Below are positions 62,139-64,000 of a DNA stretch of 64,000 nt, one piece after another (the first letter of the stretch is position 1; each line of letters opens with the position of its first letter). This DNA is from SZUA-36 sp963801195 (GTDB taxonomy: Bacteria > Pseudomonadota > Gammaproteobacteria > Xanthomonadales > SZUA-36), in contig CAWDDX010000003.1 of NCBI GenBank assembly GCA_963801195.1, positions 620,001-684,000 of the forward strand, given 5' to 3'. A model generated the notes under the pieces. It was not told the DNA's origin. It saw only the letters and a program-made list of their open reading frames with translations, and ran no database searches. Position numbers and translations under genes: made by a program.

Positions 62139-62915
62139 GTGGAAAAACGCCAAATCCTGATTGTCGAAGACGAGCGCGATATTGCCAGTCTGCTGGAATT
62201 GCACTTGAACGATGCCAACTTTGAGGTCAGCCTGGCCGCCGATGGCCATAGCGGCATGCGACTTGCCCTTTGCCGCCAGTGGGATTTGGTTATTCTCGAT
62301 ATCCGTTTACCGGGTCCGGACGGACTGACCATCTGCCGGGCCCTGCGGCGGGAAATGTCTTACACCCCCATCCTGATTCTGACCTCCAGGTCTTCCGAAC
62401 TGGACCGGGTTTTGGGCCTGGAGCAAGGGGCCGATGATTATGTCACCAAGCCTTTTTCCGTTTCGGAACTGGTGGCGCGTGCCAAGGCCATATTTCGCCG
62501 TATCGAGTCAGTTGAGAAACGTTTTCCCGGTAGCGCCGAATTCCTGAACGTCGGTGACGTGAGCATCGATACAAGCGGCCGGGAGGTCAGAAAAGGTGAA
62601 GATGACCTGGCGCTGACGGCCCGTGAGTTTGATCTGCTCTTACACTTCGCACGGCATCCGGGACAGGTTTTTTCCCGCACCCAATTGCTCGACAGTGTCT
62701 GGGGCTATGGCTATGAAGGCTACGAACACACGGTCAATTCACACATTAACCGGCTACGGGCAAAGATAGAAAAAGATCCGGCCCACCCGCAATTGATCGT
62801 TACCTGCTGGGGTATAGGATACAAATTCGACGCTATGCCGACACCTTCCACGAGGGCTGTTTCACCATCCGTTACAGGCGCTTCCAATGTGACCCAGATG
62901 CGGCACCACCAATAA
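62139..62915 (+). CDS. OmpR/PhoB-type response regulator
   Basis: The 258-residue protein has a receiver domain (about 1-120: ILIVEDERDIASLL, phospho-Asp in DLVILDIRLPGPDG, TSRSSELDRVLGLEQGADDYVTKPF) and a winged-helix DNA-binding domain (about 135-230: LTAREFDLLLHFARHPGQVFSRTQLLDSVWG). It starts at GTG 62139. A Ser/Thr-rich tail of about 25 residues follows. It is followed by a histidine kinase gene, so the two form a two-component pair. Confidence 0.95.
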   Translation: MEKRQILIVEDERDIASLLELHLNDANFEVSLAADGHSGMRLALCRQWDLVILDIRLPGPDGLTICRALRREMSYTPILILTSRSSELDRVLGLEQGADDYVTKPFSVSELVARAKAIFRRIESVEKRFPGSAEFLNVGDVSIDTSGREVRKGEDDLALTAREFDLLLHFARHPGQVFSRTQLLDSVWGYGYEGYEHTVNSHINRLRAKIEKDPAHPQLIVTCWGIGYKFDAMPTPSTRAVSPSVTGASNVTQMRHHQ

Positions 62916-62944
62916 GCGTCTGATATAGCAGACATGGCAGGCAT

Positions 62945-64000
62945 ATGAAATCATTATTTGCCAGGCTTTCATTCGCATTGTTTCTGGTTATCACCTTGCT
63001 GGGCAGTGGTTTTTTCCTGATCGAACGCTACAGCACACAGAATTACTATGAAGAAATTACCCAACGCCTGAACGCATCCATTGCCATGTACGTGACCGGT
63101 GAAAGGCAATTGATGGAGAATTTTGTCGTCGACCGGGAGGCCCTGTCATTACTTGCCCAACAGGCCATGGTCATCAATCCTGCCGTCGAAGTGTTCCTGC
63201 TCGATACCGAGGGCAACATTTTGGCACACAACTTTCCACCGGACAGCATCGTTCAGCACAAGGTTGACCTGGCGCCGGTGAAAGCCCTGATCGACGGCAA
63301 TGTGAAGATGCCGCTGCGGGGCACCGACCCGCGTAACCCGCATCGCAAGAAGATATTCTCCGCGTTTCCGGTCACGGACAACGACGTGCTGCAAGGCTAT
63401 TTGTACGCGGTTCTGGGCGGTGCCAAGTATGACGAACTGGCCAACGCCATCCGTGACAGTTACGTCCTGCGCCTCAGCGCTGGTGCAATGCTGGCCATCG
63501 TGCTTGCCGCATTTCTCGTTGGATTGCTGGTTTTCTGGTTATTTACACGCCGTTTGACTTTGCTTACCAACAATGTAAAAGCATTTACCAATTCGGGTTT
63601 CGGCGAAAACGCCCAGGCCATAGCACCCGGCAACAGCCTGTCCGTCACCCACCGCCAAGCGGCTAAACCCAAGCATAAGACGGATGAGATCGGTCAACTG
63701 GAAATTGCCTTCAACGCGATGGCGGACAAATTGTACGAACAGTTCGAAAACCTTAAAAAAACCGACCAGCTACGCCGTGAACTTGTGAGCAATGTTTCCC
63801 ATGATCTGCGTACACCCCTGGCTACAATGCACGGGTTTATTGAAACCCTGTTGATGAAAAACGCAGAACTAAGCGCGTCGAAACGCCGAGAGTACCTGGA
63901 AATTACCCGCAAGCACACCCAAAGACTGGGCAAGCTGATCAGTGACCTTTTCGAGTTGTCGAAACTGGATTCAGCCAGCATCCACCCCTCCCTGGAAGCT
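62945..64000 (+). CDS. Sensor histidine kinase, 3' end cut by the window
   Basis: The reading frame from ATG 62945 is open to the window end (352 codons). It shows an N-terminal membrane span (LSFALFLVITLLGSGFFLI), a periplasmic sensor domain of about 140 residues, a second span (LAIVLAAFLVGLLVFWLF), a HAMP-like linker and the DHp helix with VSNVSHDLRTPLATMHGF (His phosphorylation site). The ATPase domain would follow outside. It partners the OmpR-type regulator 29 bases upstream; the signal is unknown. Confidence 0.93.
   Translation, partial: MKSLFARLSFALFLVITLLGSGFFLIERYSTQNYYEEITQRLNASIAMYVTGERQLMENFVVDREALSLLAQQAMVINPAVEVFLLDTEGNILAHNFPPDSIVQHKVDLAPVKALIDGNVKMPLRGTDPRNPHRKKIFSAFPVTDNDVLQGYLYAVLGGAKYDELANAIRDSYVLRLSAGAMLAIVLAAFLVGLLVFWLFTRRLTLLTNNVKAFTNSGFGENAQAIAPGNSLSVTHRQAAKPKHKTDEIGQLEIAFNAMADKLYEQFENLKKTDQLRRELVSNVSHDLRTPLATMHGFIETLLMKNAELSASKRREYLEITRKHTQRLGKLISDLFELSKLDSASIHPSLEA

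Noticed and set aside
1..64000. tRNA or rRNA genes, prophage, transposase
   Set aside because: No cloverleaf with TTCGANTC-type T-arm outside genes, no rRNA sequence and no transposase reading frame was found by eye.

Overview
The window looks like chromosomal DNA of a free-living gammaproteobacterium, probably aquatic or soil, with moderately high GC. Supporting features are the GltB/GltD-type glutamate synthase, a HemJ-like protein, Cfa, Tag, Blc-type lipocalin, a DksA-type zinc finger protein, a GcvR-like ACT protein, and many short palindromes with the core TCATCCCGGCGCAGGCCGGG. I cannot name a genus. No rRNA, tRNA, CRISPR array, phage module or transposase gene was seen.

Layout. (1) 0.2-4.1 kb, minus strand: a HAD hydrolase, then an operon of an ECF sigma factor, a membrane HEAT-repeat protein in the anti-sigma position and two secreted DUF4097 proteins. 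(2) 4.4-12 kb, plus: an M19 dipeptidase, a patatin-like phospholipase lying between two copies of a small inverted-repeat element, an amidohydrolase and a large MscS-type channel. (3) 12.5-20.8 kb: mixed single genes (cupin, HemJ, NYN-LOTUS RNA-associated protein, pectinesterase, DUF6265, DUF1810, an oxidoreductase, a histone-H1-like protein next to tag, and a MerR regulator with a stand-alone copy of its own C-terminal domain). (4) 21-30 kb: a small ppGpp-hydrolase-like HD protein, a zinc alcohol dehydrogenase, a Cfa-type methyltransferase overlapping a geranylgeranyl-reductase-type flavoprotein, a DksA-like protein, a crotonase, an unusual conserved protein that may have a macro-like fold, an ArsR regulator, a MazG-type pyrophosphohydrolase, a Trp-rich small protein and a CBS protein. 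(5) 30-33 kb: a repeat cluster and the ergothioneine genes egtB-egtD. (6) 33.5-46 kb: a mini CcoN-like membrane protein between two hairpin repeats, an M20 peptidase with a displaced 3' remnant beyond a membrane protein/HTH pair, PPK2, an ABC exporter, an outer-membrane barrel, a BaiN-type flavoprotein, an acidic small protein, an alpha/beta hydrolase fused to a membrane domain, and a GcvR-like protein. (7) 46.6-52 kb, minus: a secreted protein and a four-gene MacA/LolD/FtsX-type export operon interrupted by an inverted-repeat insertion. (8) 52-55 kb: a B12-binding MerR regulator of the CarH/LitR photoreceptor type, a lipocalin downstream of it and a divergent DUF4397 secreted protein. (9) 55-64 kb: gltB-gltD, a secreted protein, and a response regulator with its sensor kinase, which runs off the end of the window.

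The most interesting signal is the LitR-like regulator. The region between it and the DUF4397 gene carries at least six same-strand TTATACA-type boxes, including an 11-bp-phased set over a TTGACA promoter. This is what a light-responsive B12 repressor operator would look like. Other candidates are the Cfa/flavoprotein pair (possible branched or modified fatty acids), the sigma/HEAT/DUF4097 operon, the MerR satellite microprotein, and several non-autonomous inverted-repeat elements, some with terminator-like ends.
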